DNA of 40,006 nt from a virus: the IMG/VR virus record IMGVR_UViG_3300029397_000032, positions 1-40,006 of that record; one strand, given 5' to 3'. This document shows positions 21,928-29,740 of the stretch, in pieces; position 1 is the first letter of the stretch; the number at the start of each line of letters is the position of its first letter. The position numbers were made by a program, and so were the translations under genes. Under the pieces are notes generated by a model, which was not told the origin of the DNA, made no database searches, and worked only from the letters and a program-made list of their open reading frames with translations.

Positions 21928-23206
21928 CGCCCTTTCCTTCGTTGAAAATGTCGCCCGCCTTCGGAGCCGGCAGGTTGAAGCGCCGACGAACTTCTGTTCG
22001 CGTCATCCAACCGGGCTCTCCGGCGCGCCCGTATGCGATACGCGCCCCTTCGAGACGCGATTTCAGGTCGCCGCGCTCGAGCGTCTCGGTGTCGAACTCG
22101 ACGAATACACTACGGTTGCCACGGTAAATCTTGCGGTTGAGCTCCTGCTCGATCTTCACAAGGTGGCGCTGCATCGTGTATTTGACGAAGCCGATGCCCA
22201 TTTGCTCGACGCCGCTCCCCCAACCGGAAGTTTTGTCGGTGTAGCCGATCATGTACGGCGGCACGCCGAAAATCCGTGCGGTGTCTTCCACCGAAAGCTG
22301 AAGCATTTCCAGCAGTTGGGCATCCTCGGGAGTGATGCTGATCTGCTTGATGTCCATGCCGCCGGTGAGCACCACGGGCGCGCCGTTCTTGCCGGCCGGC
22401 CCGCTGTAACGTTGCAGCCATTGCTCGCGCAGCTTGTCGATGTCGCCGCCGTCGAGCTTCTTGGACTCTTTGTCCTGGGTGAGGACAAGGTCCGGGCGCA
22501 TGTTGTCGAGCATGGATTCGGCCTGCTCTCCACCGACGTTTGCCAACGACACGGAGCGCCGCAAAACATGCCGGATCTGCGACATGCCGCGTCGGCCGTC
22601 GAATCCTGGGCCAGGCACATGAATCATGTCGTCCTGATCGACCACCTCGACGCTGCCATCCTCATCCCAGAGGTAATAGAGGAGCCGCTCCCTGTCAGTG
22701 CTCGGCTGGGGGTCAACCTGCAGCGCGTGATACGGCTTGAGCGAAACAACGTTCGGTGAATATCGGCTCGGGCGACCAATGCGCATGAACATGTCGCCGT
22801 GCAGCAGGAGCGATTGCGCACCGAATTCCCACCCGACCGGCGCAGCCCAGCGCGGGTGCATTTCCTCATTCAGCAGCCACCAGAGATCCGGCCGATGCGC
22901 TTCCCCAATGCCGTCGACCAGCTTGTAGGTCTCCAGCGTGAGCGATGCTAGCGCGCCGCCGATGAGCGATACGCATGCATACACCGCACCGATGCTCATG
23001 GCCGTACGTTCGGAAACTGGGCGGCCTGCACCGCCCACACCACCCGTGAGCCAGCCATAAGCTTCGGTGCCGGAGCGGATATCCGACACCGGCACCGGCT
23101 TTGCCTGGGCCTGGGCGCGGTCCGCCTGGCGCTGCGCACGCCAGGCATTCAGCACGACCGACCCCGGCTGGCGCACTCGCGCTTCGTTGTACCAACTTTG
23201 TGTCAT
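21893..23206 (-). CDS. Portal protein (HK97 family)
   Basis: 437 residues. SIGAVYACVSLIGGALASLTLETYK, LLLHGDMFMRI, MIHVPGPGFDGRRGMS and FGVPPYMIGYTDKTSGWGSGVEQMGIGF are standard HK97-type portal motifs. It forms the dodecameric DNA gate at one capsid vertex. It starts overlapping the terminase stop (ATGA) and ends within the protease gene, so the three are coupled. Confidence 0.95.
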   Translation of the reverse strand: MTQSWYNEARVRQPGSVVLNAWRAQRQADRAQAQAKPVPVSDIRSGTEAYGWLTGGVGGAGRPVSERTAMSIGAVYACVSLIGGALASLTLETYKLVDGIGEAHRPDLWWLLNEEMHPRWAAPVGWEFGAQSLLLHGDMFMRIGRPSRYSPNVVSLKPYHALQVDPQPSTDRERLLYYLWDEDGSVEVVDQDDMIHVPGPGFDGRRGMSQIRHVLRRSVSLANVGGEQAESMLDNMRPDLVLTQDKESKKLDGGDIDKLREQWLQRYSGPAGKNGAPVVLTGGMDIKQISITPEDAQLLEMLQLSVEDTARIFGVPPYMIGYTDKTSGWGSGVEQMGIGFVKYTMQRHLVKIEQELNRKIYRGNRSVFVEFDTETLERGDLKSRLEGARIAYGRAGEPGWMTRTEVRRRFNLPAPKAGDIFNEGKGDAPKQNPPAAE

Positions 23207-24915
23207 AGCACGATGATTCCGGATTCGGGTTGCTGGGGCTCGATGGCAACGGCGCGACTCAAACCGATGACCGTGGCCACGGCTGGGTCAATCCGTCCGC
23301 GCCCCTTCGAACGCTTCTTGTCTGGCCGGAAATTGCCATTCGTATCGAACAGCAAGGCCACGTTAAGCGTCGCCCAGCGCAACACAGGGTTGCCGCCGTG
23401 GCGCAACTGCTTGTTGTAGATGAGCTCCTCGAACCGGCGAGCGCCCGGGTACATACCCTGCGTGTTCTGCGGCACCTTGACCATCACCAGCCCCTCTTCG
23501 AGTAGCTCGTTCACCAGGTGAGCGGCGTTCCATTCGTCGTAGCCGATCTCGACCACGTCGAACATGCGCCGCGCTTCGAGGATCCGCGCCTTCACCGGCC
23601 GGTAGTCAACGATCACACCCTCGGTCGCCTCGAGCCAACCGTCACGGACCCACCGGGAATAGCGCGCACGCTCGTCCTTCTGGTCTGACTGCTGGTCGAC
23701 GCGCTCCTGCGGACACCACGTCCAGACAAGCACGTGCCACTCGCCATCGGGATCGTCGTCTGCTGGTGGGAACACCAGCGAGAACGCGGTCAAATCCTGC
23801 GTCGCCGAAAGATCGAGACCGCCATAGCACTTGCGCCCGGCCAGCGTCGAGATATCAAACGGCTTGGCGCCCTTGTCCCATGCCTGCGGGCTGATCCAGC
23901 CGTCGGCCGAGTTGACCCAGACGTTGAGGTCTTTGGTGAGAAAGTTGACTAGCGCGCTCGGCAGGAACGCGGCCTTGCGCGCCATATCGCGCATGTACTC
24001 GATGCGCTTTGAGCTGCAGAGGCCCGGATTCGCCTTGATCCATACGCGCTCGTCGAATGGATCGTCGTCGACGTCAATTGTGTAGACGTAGCCGAAATAC
24101 GAGTCGTCGGTGCGCTCGCCGCGAAGCACCTCGATGAGGTATCTGCGCTGATCAACGCAAATGCCGTCGAGAATGAAGCCCGCCGTGGTGATTGCTGATA
24201 GCAGCGGCTGATCGCGCGCACCGAGCGCGGTCTCCATAACGTCCCAGACATCCGGTGTCTTCTGTGCGTGCAGTTCGTCGAACAGAATCGCGTACGGGTT
24301 TAGACCGTCGAGCGATTCGGCGTTGGCTGGCAGCGGCTTGAACACCGCGCTGTCGAACGTAATCTGTTCGAGGTTGCGGCCCTCATGGATCTTGAACGAG
24401 CGCTTCACACCTGCCGAGCGCTTGGCCCATCGACGGAAATTGTCGAATGCCGGCTTGAACACCGACATGGCCTGGTCGCGGGTGGTGGCCACCGCGTATA
24501 CCTCGGCGCCAATTTCCCCGTCCATCATGAACAGGTATGCGCCCTGCGGACCCTTCCATGTTGACTTGCCGTTCTTGCGCGCGACTTCTTCGTAGCCGCG
24601 CGTAAAGCGGCGCAGGCCCGCGGCGGTTTTCCAACCGTAGAGGACTGCCGTCCAGAATTTCTGCCAGGGGTCCAGCAGGATCGGCTCGCGCGCCAACGGC
24701 CCCTTAATGTGAACGAAGAATCGTTCGATGAACTGGATGACGTGCCAGGCCGCGGCCGTGTCGAATTGCAGGCCGCGCTTCGCGCCGTCGATTAGGTCGC
24801 GGTAATGTCGCTCGACGGCGAGGTAAACGTACTCGCAAACAACAATTTCGCCGCGCAAGACTGGTAGGCCGTACGCCCGGTCCCACTCTTGCAGCGATTC
24901 GGGCGGCGGTGTCAG
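23203..24915 (-). CDS. Terminase large subunit
   Basis: Packaging ATPase and nuclease. Walker A ARKNGKST, Walker B ILFDEL, and a nuclease domain beginning YGGLDLSATQD identify the HK97-type (Terminase_1) family. The start is unclear. The frame runs up to an ATG at 25080 (625 residues), but that would overlap the small subunit gene by 169 bp and add about 55 Arg/Gly-rich residues. A CTG at 24915, overlapping the small subunit stop as CTGA and preceded by GGAAG, gives 570 residues beginning LTPPPESLQEWDRAYGLP, a more usual opening. I list the CTG version; the 3' end is certain. Confidence 0.92.
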   Translation of the reverse strand: MTPPPESLQEWDRAYGLPVLRGEIVVCEYVYLAVERHYRDLIDGAKRGLQFDTAAAWHVIQFIERFFVHIKGPLAREPILLDPWQKFWTAVLYGWKTAAGLRRFTRGYEEVARKNGKSTWKGPQGAYLFMMDGEIGAEVYAVATTRDQAMSVFKPAFDNFRRWAKRSAGVKRSFKIHEGRNLEQITFDSAVFKPLPANAESLDGLNPYAILFDELHAQKTPDVWDVMETALGARDQPLLSAITTAGFILDGICVDQRRYLIEVLRGERTDDSYFGYVYTIDVDDDPFDERVWIKANPGLCSSKRIEYMRDMARKAAFLPSALVNFLTKDLNVWVNSADGWISPQAWDKGAKPFDISTLAGRKCYGGLDLSATQDLTAFSLVFPPADDDPDGEWHVLVWTWCPQERVDQQSDQKDERARYSRWVRDGWLEATEGVIVDYRPVKARILEARRMFDVVEIGYDEWNAAHLVNELLEEGLVMVKVPQNTQGMYPGARRFEELIYNKQLRHGGNPVLRWATLNVALLFDTNGNFRPDKKRSKGRGRIDPAVATVIGLSRAVAIEPQQPESGIIVL

Positions 24916-25445
24916 GCGTTCAACTTGCTTCCTTGTGCGGCGCGCGCGATCACGGCGCTCCGTTCGGCGCGTGCGTGATCCAGAAGATCCCCGAACAGAT
25001 CGTCCTGCATCCCCTCGTCGCCCAGCTTCGCCCGCGCCATCACCGACGACGGCAGTGTTAGGCAGCTCTCCGGCAACCATTTCAGCAGTTCCCCTTTGAG
25101 GTTGCGCGTGGCGAAATAGAGCTGATGCGGCTGGCTGTGGCCGTTCGGCGTTGTCACCATAAACGAGCCGTTATTGCCGGCCTCGAAGTTCTGCAGCTCG
25201 TGCTCAGCACGCACCCAGCGAATGAAGGTCTTGCAAACAACCGTGATGGCGATGCCGGCGGTCAGGTGCGGCAGGCCTTCCTCACGAAGGCTCTGGCAGA
25301 TGTAGTCCCACACCTTGCGCTCGGTCGGCGAGAGCTTCGCGCCCGGCGGCGGCGGAGGTGATCGAACTGCCTTTCCACTGCCATCGGCAGACGGAAACGG
25401 CTCGTCGGGCGCGTTGGCGCCCAGCAGCTTGTCTAGCGGGTTCAT
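24912..25445 (-). CDS. Terminase small subunit, P27 type
   Basis: 177 residues. The N-terminus is Pro-rich and disordered (PPPPPGAKLSPTERKVWDYIC). The helical core (VCKTFIRWVRAEHELQNFEAG) and HPQ/HQLYFATRNLKGELLKWLPES resemble P27-family small terminases. It recognises cos and recruits the large subunit. AAGGAA precedes the ATG. The probable cos region lies just upstream. Confidence 0.88.
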   Translation of the reverse strand: MNPLDKLLGANAPDEPFPSADGSGKAVRSPPPPPGAKLSPTERKVWDYICQSLREEGLPHLTAGIAITVVCKTFIRWVRAEHELQNFEAGNNGSFMVTTPNGHSQPHQLYFATRNLKGELLKWLPESCLTLPSSVMARAKLGDEGMQDDLFGDLLDHARAERSAVIARAAQGSKLNA

Positions 25446-25650
25446 AGAGCGTTCCTTTCGACGAATGGGCCGAAAATCGTGGCAGGCATTGAGATAGGCG
25501 CTCTCACGGCCTGCCAGTGAGACCCCCCCCTATTCCAAAATCGACCGTCTACAAAGCGAGCCTGGACGGACGGTCCCGGGCACCTCGGCCTCCAGACTTT
25601 CGATACCCCCCACCCCTCGGCGGCGGCGCACCAACCGTGCGCCGCCGCGC
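25446..25650. other. Probable cos region between HNH and terminase genes
   Basis: 205 bp without a gene, placed between an HNH nuclease gene and the small terminase gene, where cos lies in HK97-like phages. It holds a run of 8 C (25523-25530), a partly symmetric sequence CCTGGAC-ggacg-GTCCCGG (25561-25579) and a perfect 12-bp hairpin at the right edge. The cut site cannot be located from sequence alone. Confidence 0.5.
25620..25648. repeat. Perfect 12-bp inverted repeat next to the HNH gene
   Basis: GCGGCGGCGCAC (25620-25631) and GTGCGCCGCCGC (25637-25648) with a CAACC loop. It lies 2 bp after the HNH stop codon and has no T run on either strand, so it is not a standard terminator. Candidates: part of cos, or an RNA structure protecting the 3' end. 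Confidence 0.8.
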
Positions 25651-26088
25651 TCAGCGCCGCGATCGCGGCAGCAGGAAGGCACCGGCGACCCATCGGGCAG
25701 TCGGCGCACTGGATGTGTTCTTGGGCTTTGGCTTGCGCCGCTCGCGCAGCGTCTTCGCCTTGTGGCAATCCTTGTTGATTGCCTGCAGGTTGTCGTCGTC
25801 GTCCGATCCACCCTGCGCCTTCGGGACAATGTGGTCGACCTCGGTAGCAAGGCGAACGCGGCCAAGGCGGGCACAGTCCGCGCACTCGCACAGACCGCCG
25901 GCCCGCTCGAGGATGCGGTCGCGCTTACGTTCCCACGCCGCGTCGTATCCGCGGGCGTGACGCGAACCGCGCTCACTGTCGGCGCGCCAACCACCTGCCG
26001 GGCGCCGATGCTTATCGCAGTAACCCGGCTGCGGGATCGTCACACCGCAACCGGCTTGACGGCAGATTGAGGACGGGCGTGCAGGCAT
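25651..26088 (-). CDS. HNH endonuclease (packaging-associated)
   Basis: 145 residues. N-terminal zinc-binding Cys residues (CRQAGCGVTIPQPGYCDKH), then the HNH core: CECADCARLG, EVDHIVPKAQGG and NLQAINKDCHKAKT. HNH proteins beside terminase genes (HK97 gp74-like) help large terminase cut cos. No clear ribosome binding site; a terminator-like hairpin sits 17 bp upstream. Being just before cos, it is at the right end of the linear phage genome. Confidence 0.9.
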   Translation of the reverse strand: MPARPSSICRQAGCGVTIPQPGYCDKHRRPAGGWRADSERGSRHARGYDAAWERKRDRILERAGGLCECADCARLGRVRLATEVDHIVPKAQGGSDDDDNLQAINKDCHKAKTLRERRKPKPKNTSSAPTARWVAGAFLLPRSRR

Positions 26089-26104
26089 GGCGGGCGCAGA
26101 AATG

Positions 26105-26133
26105 AAAAAAGCCCGACCGGCGAGGGTCAGGCT
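26105..26133 (-). terminator. Terminator at the end of the early-right operon
   Basis: AGCCTGACC/GGTCGGGCT stem (minus strand; one U-G pair) with a 6-nt loop and TTTTTT. It lies between the putative late regulator and the HNH gene, a natural place for an antiterminated stop before the late genes. Confidence 0.75.
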
Positions 26134-26196
26134 TTGCGTTTGGTAGGGACGTGCGTCGTCCCACGGGGCGGAATATAGGCTCGCGATTCGATGATG

Positions 26197-26619
26197 TCAA
26201 CACTCGACCTCAACTTCGACACCACGCCGATGAAGGATCGGACGCAGCGCAGCCTTCGCCTGTGCGTACACCTCGTGCTGGCGAACCGGTGCACGCGGGT
26301 TCCGCCACACCTCGGGGCCACGACGATTGCGCATCTGCACGCGGATGGCGAGCTGGTAATCGCCGGACAGCTCGTCAACGCAGGCGTCGAGCTGCTTCAT
26401 TTGCCATGCACAAACGCTGTCCTCGAGGATGGCATCGGTGCTTTCCCATTGCCGTGAGCTGTCAGATGCGGCGCACGTCTTGTCGACTGATGAGAAGCCG
26501 CGCGTTGTGCTGTACGTGCACTCCCACACAAACCAGTCGTAGAGCAGATCGTCGAGTGCGTCGTACGGGTAGCCCTGCAACGCGGATGCACGCGGCGGTG
26601 CCGGATTAGCGGTGTACAT
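26197..26619 (-). CDS. Putative late-gene regulator (antitermination candidate)
   Basis: 140 residues from MYTANPAPPRAS; the ATG at 26619 has GGGGGAAAGGG upstream, preferred to a TTG at 26643. The pattern YDALDDLLYDWFVWECTY... MKQLDACVDELSGDYQLAIRVQ... VYAQAKAALRPILHRR resembles small helical late regulators of Q/RinA/ArpU type. It is the last gene of the early-right operon, directly before a terminator and the late genes, where Q lies in lambda. Family membership is not proven; the role is inferred mainly from place. Confidence 0.55.
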   Translation of the reverse strand: MYTANPAPPRASALQGYPYDALDDLLYDWFVWECTYSTTRGFSSVDKTCAASDSSRQWESTDAILEDSVCAWQMKQLDACVDELSGDYQLAIRVQMRNRRGPEVWRNPRAPVRQHEVYAQAKAALRPILHRRGVEVEVEC

Positions 26620-26920
26620 GCCCTTTCCCCCTGTGAAGGCCAACCATGGATTTGATCTCGCTGAGCCCGCGCTCAGCTGCTGCTAGCGACGGTGGCGCCC
26701 CGACGTGCGCGGCACCCGGGATCGGCGGCAAGTGCTCCTCCGATGCCACGGCCCAGAGCTGAGCCCATCGGTCGTGAACGTCTGCCCACGGCTGAGCGAG
26801 CGTCGCTGCGCCGGCACGGACAGCGGCCCAGAACACCGCGCGCGAACTCCAGGTGTCCGAACCGGAGGCTCGACGCGGCATCTGCTCAACGGCTTCGGCG
26901 AATGCTTGCTCCGGTGTCAT
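26606..26920 (-). CDS. Hypothetical protein of the replication operon
   Basis: 104 residues, MTPEQAFAEAVEQMPRR, helical, with WADVHDRWAQLWAVASEEHLPPIPG. It starts by ATGA overlap with the replication initiator and runs 14 bp into the next gene. This place often holds a helicase loader or a helper of the initiator, but I see no P-loop. No family recognised. Confidence 0.7.
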   Translation of the reverse strand: MTPEQAFAEAVEQMPRRASGSDTWSSRAVFWAAVRAGAATLAQPWADVHDRWAQLWAVASEEHLPPIPGAAHVGAPPSLAAAERGLSEIKSMVGLHRGKGHVHR

Positions 26921-27948
26921 TGCGTGCCTCGCGGCTTGACCAGCTTCCGCAGACGCTCGACCGCCAGAGAACCAACCGGAGCCGCGCTCGTTCCAACTGG
27001 CCCCTCGCGCTGCCGCTCCACCAGCGATGCCACCGCGCTCGCCTGCTTGCGACGCTCAGCCACTCGGTCGGCGTGCTCGGGCAGCCAGCCCGCTCTGCTC
27101 GCGCGGCCGACAACGCTCTCGAAGAACAACCACGGGCGCACGATCTGCCCGGTATCCATCGCACCGTCCCACTCGTCGAGCACCCGCTGACGCATCCCGT
27201 GCGGGAGCACAGAAAGCTGGTGCGCCACCGCCGTACGCTCATGCAACGGAATGCGTCGCGGCCACGCCAGCAGGGGCGACCACGCTGGCTCCGCGTCATG
27301 TTGACCTTCTGCAAGCTGGCCCGCAGGGCCATCCCCTACCACGTCAGCGTCGCGCTCGCGTTGCTCTGAGTGCTGGTGCCGTTGCCGCGCGTCGCCCTCA
27401 TGCATCACTGCATCGACCGGAGGGCGTGGGGCGATTTCTCGCTCTTCCTCCTCCGCCGAATTGGAAAAGGAAGGTGAGGAAGGATTAGAGGTTTTACCGG
27501 GGTTCGGATGTGTGTCGGCTTTTCGCGAACTGCGCTCTGTGGACAACCGCCGCTCACCCGCGCCAGTGCTGGGGCGCTTCGGCTTTTTCTCCCCTCTCGC
27601 ACCCCCTTCGGCTTTTTTTTGGACACACGAATCCGTCTTGGCCATCAGCATGCGAAATTGAAGGGAGAGCCCCACGCTGATGCGGCGCACGAGGCCGCAT
27701 TTTTCGAGCTGCTCGACCCGCCGGCGCAGCTGCATTTCGGAAGGCCGATAGCAGCGCACACCTGGGCGCCCGGGCACCTCGCAGTCTTCGCGCAGCGCCT
27801 GCCACGAAATGGCCTTGTGCGGACCGCCGACGATGCCGGTGCGGAAATCCATACAACGGCGTAGCGCCAGGTAGAGATCGCGCGCGAGGTGGTCGACGGC
27901 GCGCAGCGCTTGCCATTCGGCGTTGCTGGTGAGAAATCCGGCGCTCAT
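26917..27948 (-). CDS. Phage replication initiator, lambda O-like organisation
   Basis: 343 residues. The N-terminal 105 residues contain a winged helix domain (ALREDCEVPG... MQLRRRVEQLEKCGLVRRISVGL). Residues about 108-230 are charged, low-complexity and probably disordered (KKAEGG, EKKPKRPS, EEEEREIAPRPP). The C-terminal domain (RRIPLHERTAVAHQLSVLPHGM... RPWLFFESVVGRASRAGWLP) is like phage replisome organisers. In lambda O the origin lies in DNA encoding the linker; a similar candidate is listed separately. It overlaps genes on both sides by ATGA. Confidence 0.75.
   Translation of the reverse strand: MSAGFLTSNAEWQALRAVDHLARDLYLALRRCMDFRTGIVGGPHKAISWQALREDCEVPGRPGVRCYRPSEMQLRRRVEQLEKCGLVRRISVGLSLQFRMLMAKTDSCVQKKAEGGARGEKKPKRPSTGAGERRLSTERSSRKADTHPNPGKTSNPSSPSFSNSAEEEEREIAPRPPVDAVMHEGDARQRHQHSEQRERDADVVGDGPAGQLAEGQHDAEPAWSPLLAWPRRIPLHERTAVAHQLSVLPHGMRQRVLDEWDGAMDTGQIVRPWLFFESVVGRASRAGWLPEHADRVAERRKQASAVASLVERQREGPVGTSAAPVGSLAVERLRKLVKPRGTQ
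27538..27617. other. Candidate replication origin inside the initiator gene
   Basis: Within the linker-coding part: a DnaA-box-like TGTGGACAA (27538-27546, one mismatch to TGTGGATAA) and two copies of CTTCGGCTTTTT (27577-27588, 27606-27617), 29 bp apart, the second followed by a T run to 27620. The position copies lambda ori in gene O. The repeats also encode Lys-rich codons, so coding bias could explain part of the pattern. Confidence 0.35.
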
Positions 27949-28139
27949 GCGATCCCCCTGTAGCGGATGCGGTCAGCCTTGAATACGAGCGGTGAGAACG
28001 CATTCCGGAAGCCCGCGCGCCAAGCGAGCGCATGGTCAGAGTTGAGTGTGTACGGGCACTCGTCCTCCGCCACGCCAGAGAGCCGCGCGGCACGCCCCTC
28101 CTCGACGACCGTCGAGCGTGGTGCAATTGCGTAATCCAT
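27945..28139 (-). CDS. Small Rmf/CrpP-like protein
   Basis: 64 residues from MDYAIAPRSTVVEEGRAARL; GAGG precedes the ATG at 28139. The motif G-x-A-A-x-x-x-G-x-x-x-x-x-CPY followed by LAWRAGFRNA resembles the ribosome modulation factor/CrpP fold (CPY then W-x-x-G-[WF]). Rmf dimerises ribosomes; CrpP-like proteins are phage- or plasmid-borne with debated functions. Overlaps the initiator gene by ATGA, so it is made in the early operon. Assignment rests on a short motif. Confidence 0.6.
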   Translation of the reverse strand: MDYAIAPRSTVVEEGRAARLSGVAEDECPYTLNSDHALAWRAGFRNAFSPLVFKADRIRYRGIA

Positions 28140-28147
28140 AGAAAACC

Positions 28148-28558
28148 TCACTTCGGGCCGCTACCGGCCTCGCAAAGCACGTCGAACACCGCTAGGAATT
28201 CCGGCGATGTATCGGCGCTGACATGGTTGCGGTACGCGGCACGATCGGCCGCAATCGGAATAGCGCGCCAATGCCTGGCGCACACCACGGCCAGCGATGA
28301 AGATTCACCGGCCGCATTGAAGGAAAAGAACACCTCGCCAAGCGACCACCGACACGCAGTCAGAAGGTGCTCGGCGAACTGGATCAAGGTGGATTCGCCT
28401 CGGTGGCGCACAACGAGACGAATGTGGTGCCACGCGCAGCACTGTTGCTTCGGCCTGTCGCACGCCAATCCAACACTCACGCGCCCTGGCTTGCAGCAGA
28501 TGAGATCGGGGCCAAACCGTATGCCCAGCGTGTTCGCGCCAACTTGGCGTTGCGTCAT
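28148..28558 (-). CDS. Hypothetical Cys-rich protein
   Basis: 136 residues. It has paired and clustered Cys (DLICCKPGR, QQCCAWHH), a possible metal site, and a beta-helical second half (LIQFAEHLLTACRWSLGEVFFSF). It starts by ATGA overlap with the wHTH gene. No family recognised; early-right operon. Confidence 0.65.
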   Translation of the reverse strand: MTQRQVGANTLGIRFGPDLICCKPGRVSVGLACDRPKQQCCAWHHIRLVVRHRGESTLIQFAEHLLTACRWSLGEVFFSFNAAGESSSLAVVCARHWRAIPIAADRAAYRNHVSADTSPEFLAVFDVLCEAGSGPK

Positions 28559-28938
28559 GCAGCGCCCTGCCCAGGCCGCCAGCCCGCGGGCTGATCCAGG
28601 CGCCAGCGCGCGCCGCGAAGCGACATGCGCACTTCGGCCAAACAGAACAGGTTGTCGGTGTAGCCGTGCAAGTCACCTTCGCCACGAAGACACGGCCCGC
28701 TGATCTGCAGCGCCTGGTAGTGCCGAATGCAGCCACCACACGTGACGATGCGCGGGTTGTGTGCCATCAGCCAAGCCATGACGCGCTTGACGGCACCGCC
28801 GGTTAGCCCAAACAAGCGGCCGATCTGCGTTTCGCTGAATCGCTCGCCGGGATATTCTTCGAGATGCAGCTCGATTTTCTTGCGCACATGCCGCTCTTTG
28901 CGAGCTTGAGCGGCGAGGGTCGATTTGGTGGTTGCCAT
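28555..28938 (-). CDS. Small winged-helix DNA-binding protein
   Basis: 127 residues. Basic N-terminus (ARKERHVRKKIELHLEE) then a helix-turn-helix, FSETQIGRLFGLTGGAVKRVMAWL, followed by a Cys pair (VTCGGCIRHYQ). Probably a regulator or replication accessory. An 8-G run (28942-28949, minus-strand G) sits where the Shine-Dalgarno sequence should be. Confidence 0.7.
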   Translation of the reverse strand: MATTKSTLAAQARKERHVRKKIELHLEEYPGERFSETQIGRLFGLTGGAVKRVMAWLMAHNPRIVTCGGCIRHYQALQISGPCLRGEGDLHGYTDNLFCLAEVRMSLRGARWRLDQPAGWRPGQGAA

Positions 28939-28949
28939 CCGCCCCCCCC

Positions 28950-29462
28950 TTAGCGCTTGCGCGCCTGCGCCTCGGCCTGCACGCGAATCTCCGCATGCCA
29001 GCTCGCCAACGCGGCCTGCGCTCGGAAGAACACGGCCTCGATCTCGTCGAGCTCACGCTCGTCGATGACGCCATCCGCAGCAGCCTTCGCAACCGCCTCG
29101 GCCACCGCGCCGACCTTTGCCATCACCTGGCAGACGGTGCGCGCCGGGTTCGGGTCATTCGGGTCAACCTCGGGCACCTCGACGGCCACACGCCCGTGGC
29201 GCCAGCAAACCGCATCTAGTGGCTGCAGCGCGCTCTCGACACGGGCCTCCTCGCAGAGCTCCAGCACGAGCGAAAAATCCTCAAGCGTAATGTGGTGCGT
29301 GTCGATGCCCGGGCGCAGTTTGTTGCGGAGCACGTTGGGAGAAATGCGCTTACCAAGGCGCGCGCTCAATGCATTTGCGAGGCCATCGATACCGCCGGGA
29401 AATTTGCGCGCTGCGTTGTACAGCGCTTCGTGCTGGCTTGTGTCGGAATACAAGTAGGTCAA
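28950..29462 (-). CDS. CII-type phage regulatory protein (CP76 family-like)
   Basis: 170 residues from a TTG start (MTYLYSDTSQHEALYNAARK) preceded by a 7-G run at good spacing; the longer frame lacks a site. N-terminal HTH domain: FPGGIDGLANALSARLGKRISPNVLRNKL, then HHITLEDFSLVLELC, typical of the phage CII/CP76 regulators. The C-terminal 75 residues are helical (AVAEAVAKAAADGVIDERELDEIEAVF). It probably activates lysogeny promoters. Distal to cro, as in lambda. Confidence 0.8.
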   Translation of the reverse strand: MTYLYSDTSQHEALYNAARKFPGGIDGLANALSARLGKRISPNVLRNKLRPGIDTHHITLEDFSLVLELCEEARVESALQPLDAVCWRHGRVAVEVPEVDPNDPNPARTVCQVMAKVGAVAEAVAKAAADGVIDERELDEIEAVFFRAQAALASWHAEIRVQAEAQARKR

Positions 29463-29557
29463 CGCACCCCCCCTTACTTTTTGCTTACAGCGCGCGCTCA
29501 CTGCCGTGCGAATATCGACGAGTTCCACCTCGTCAACCCACACAACAGGAGCAACGC

Positions 29558-29740
29558 GTGAACAATGAACAAGCCCGCGCAGTGGCATTCGATATCCTCA
29601 AGAGGCTGATCGAACACCAACCCAATCTGATCAACATGGGCCCAAACAGGGCCGACAGGAGCACGGGCCAAGATGCGGCGCAGTTCTGCGCATCGTTTGT
29701 CAACACGTTTGCCGCAGAACTGATCAAGCAGCAGAGCTAG
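29558..29740 (+). CDS. Small protein (60 aa) opposing the early-right operon
   Basis: GTG start with AGGAG at 29547-29551. Product MNNEQARAVAFDILKRLIEHQPN, helical and soluble, ending AAELIKQQS. It lies on the plus strand in a gap between minus-strand genes, and its end overlaps the stop of the 29737-29907 gene. No promoter identified. No family recognised. Confidence 0.6.
   Translation: MNNEQARAVAFDILKRLIEHQPNLINMGPNRADRSTGQDAAQFCASFVNTFAAELIKQQS

Noticed and set aside
26692-27369. 225-residue plus-strand frame opposite the replication initiator
   Set aside because: Arg-rich shadow without motif or binding site.
28032-28703. 223-residue plus-strand frame opposite three early genes
   Set aside because: The minus-strand genes are coupled by ATGA overlaps and motifs; this frame has none.
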